Assembly (NCBI GenBank): GCA_900555605.1
Contig: USLW01000128.1
Coordinates: 1 to 6,235 of the forward strand
Length of the DNA: 6,235 nt
From: an uncultured Clostridium sp.
Lineage (GTDB): Bacteria > Bacillota > Clostridia > UBA1212 > UBA1255
Direction: 5' to 3'
Under the pieces are notes generated by a model that worked only from the letters and a program-made list of their open reading frames with translations, had not been told where the DNA came from and searched no databases. Of the stretch, positions 5,744 through 6,235 are shown in pieces. The translations under genes and the position numbers were made by a program. Numbering within the stretch: the stretch's first letter is position 1; each line of letters opens with the position of its first letter.

Positions 5744-6235
5744 ATGTATGTAACGCTCCTAACATTTGTATCAGATCTCCCGCAATCATTGCCCGTTCCC
5801 CATACCGTTCTTTTGCAATATCTCCGCACAGTCCGTGCATAAAAACGCCGCTGCGCACTGCATCGTAGAGCGTCATGCCGTTTCGCGAGGCTATATATGC
5901 GCCGATCATGCCTGCCAGCACATCGCCGCTGCCGGCTGTCGCCATACCGGGATTTCCCGTATGGTTCACAGTACAGTATACGACGGGACGCGTCCGAAGT
6001 TTCCCGAAATTTTCCGAAGCAGGCATAGCCGTTACGGTACCGGAGCCCTTCAGCACGGAAATTGCCCCGAACCGCACCGCCGCCTTCGCAGCAGTTCGGA
6101 TCCGTTCGGTACGGACTGCTTCCAGCGGACATGCCATCAGCCTTGCCATTTCCATTTCATGAGGCGTCAATATCAGCCGGCACGCTCCGTCTCCGCAGGA
6201 TAACGCGGACAGCACAGAAGCCTCCCCCGCGTATG
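5730..6235 (-). CDS. nnrD: NAD(P)H-hydrate dehydratase domain (partial, 5' end beyond window)
   Basis: The visible 167 residues are the C-terminal part of an ADP/ATP-dependent NAD(P)H-hydrate dehydratase, ribokinase-like fold, which repairs damaged nicotinamide cofactors. Family blocks in order are LILTPHEMEMARLM (the LTPHxxE motif), AAVRFGAISVLKGSGT (substrate and nucleotide region), and TGNPGMATAGSGDVLAGMIG, whose GSGD aspartate is the expected catalytic base. The frame is open to the window edge, so the apparent GTG at 6215 is internal. In many Firmicutes this domain is fused behind an epimerase domain (Nnr/YjeF); the missing part decides whether that holds here. The C-terminus overlaps the start of alr by 14 bases, so the two are co-transcribed. 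The motif middle, HEME rather than the commoner HPGE, is a small variation. Confidence 0.92.
   Translation of the reverse strand, partial: YAGEASVLSALSCGDGACRLILTPHEMEMARLMACPLEAVRTERIRTAAKAAVRFGAISVLKGSGTVTAMPASENFGKLRTRPVVYCTVNHTGNPGMATAGSGDVLAGMIGAYIASRNGMTLYDAVRSGVFMHGLCGDIAKERYGERAMIAGDLIQMLGALHTYDKI
5744..5760 (-). promoter_or_regulatory. alr ribosome-binding site with two MazF-type UACAU sites
   Basis: On the minus strand the order is AGGAG (5760-5756), CGT, TACATACAT (5752-5744), then the ATG of alr. The nine bases hold two overlapping UACAU pentamers (5752-5748 and 5748-5744). They also encode LHTY near the end of the upstream gene. UACAU is the target of B. subtilis and C. difficile MazF. 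Confidence 0.5.

Overview
The window is about 6.2 kb of Clostridia-type Firmicutes chromosome from a spore-former with moderate GC. The taxonomic reading rests on gene content: a small acid-soluble spore protein, a YtxC-family sporulation protein, a DUF378 membrane protein, a DUF6873 (GME-fold) protein, and the classic Firmicutes order nnr-alr-mazE-mazF. I see no mobile element, CRISPR array, rRNA or tRNA.

Layout. (1) 1-872, minus strand: N-terminal 290 codons of an unrecognised secreted protein; its 3' end lies outside the window. (2) 1005-2592, minus: a two-gene unit, a DUF6873 protein followed by YtxC. (3) 2592-2739: a divergent intergenic region. A vegetative-type promoter candidate points left, and a forespore-type (sigma-F/G-like) candidate points right to the DUF378 gene at 2739-2957. 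(4) 3052-3249, plus: alpha/beta-type SASP with a sigma-G-like promoter, a 5' leader hairpin and a terminator at 3352-3387. (5) 3506-3766, plus: a small cysteine-rich membrane-anchored protein behind a near-consensus sigma-E promoter. (6) 3795-4413, minus, convergent with the last gene: mazF toxin and mazE antitoxin, with their own sigma-A promoter containing inverted repeats that look like an operator. (7) 4577-6235, minus: alanine racemase (alr), overlapped by the 3' end of a partial NAD(P)H-hydrate dehydratase gene.

How the genes relate. The right part is a housekeeping operon (metabolite repair, then D-alanine supply for peptidoglycan) with a chromosomal MazEF module downstream. The left and middle parts look like a sporulation cluster: forespore-type promoters in front of the SASP and DUF378 genes, and a mother-cell-type promoter in front of the Cys-rich gene. 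The most interesting signals are two overlapping copies of UACAU, the pentamer cut by the B. subtilis and C. difficile MazF enzymes, directly before the alr start codon; the previously unnamed Cys-rich gene with its sigma-E promoter; and the nested inverted repeats in the mazEF promoter. The promoter and operator assignments come from motif reading only.
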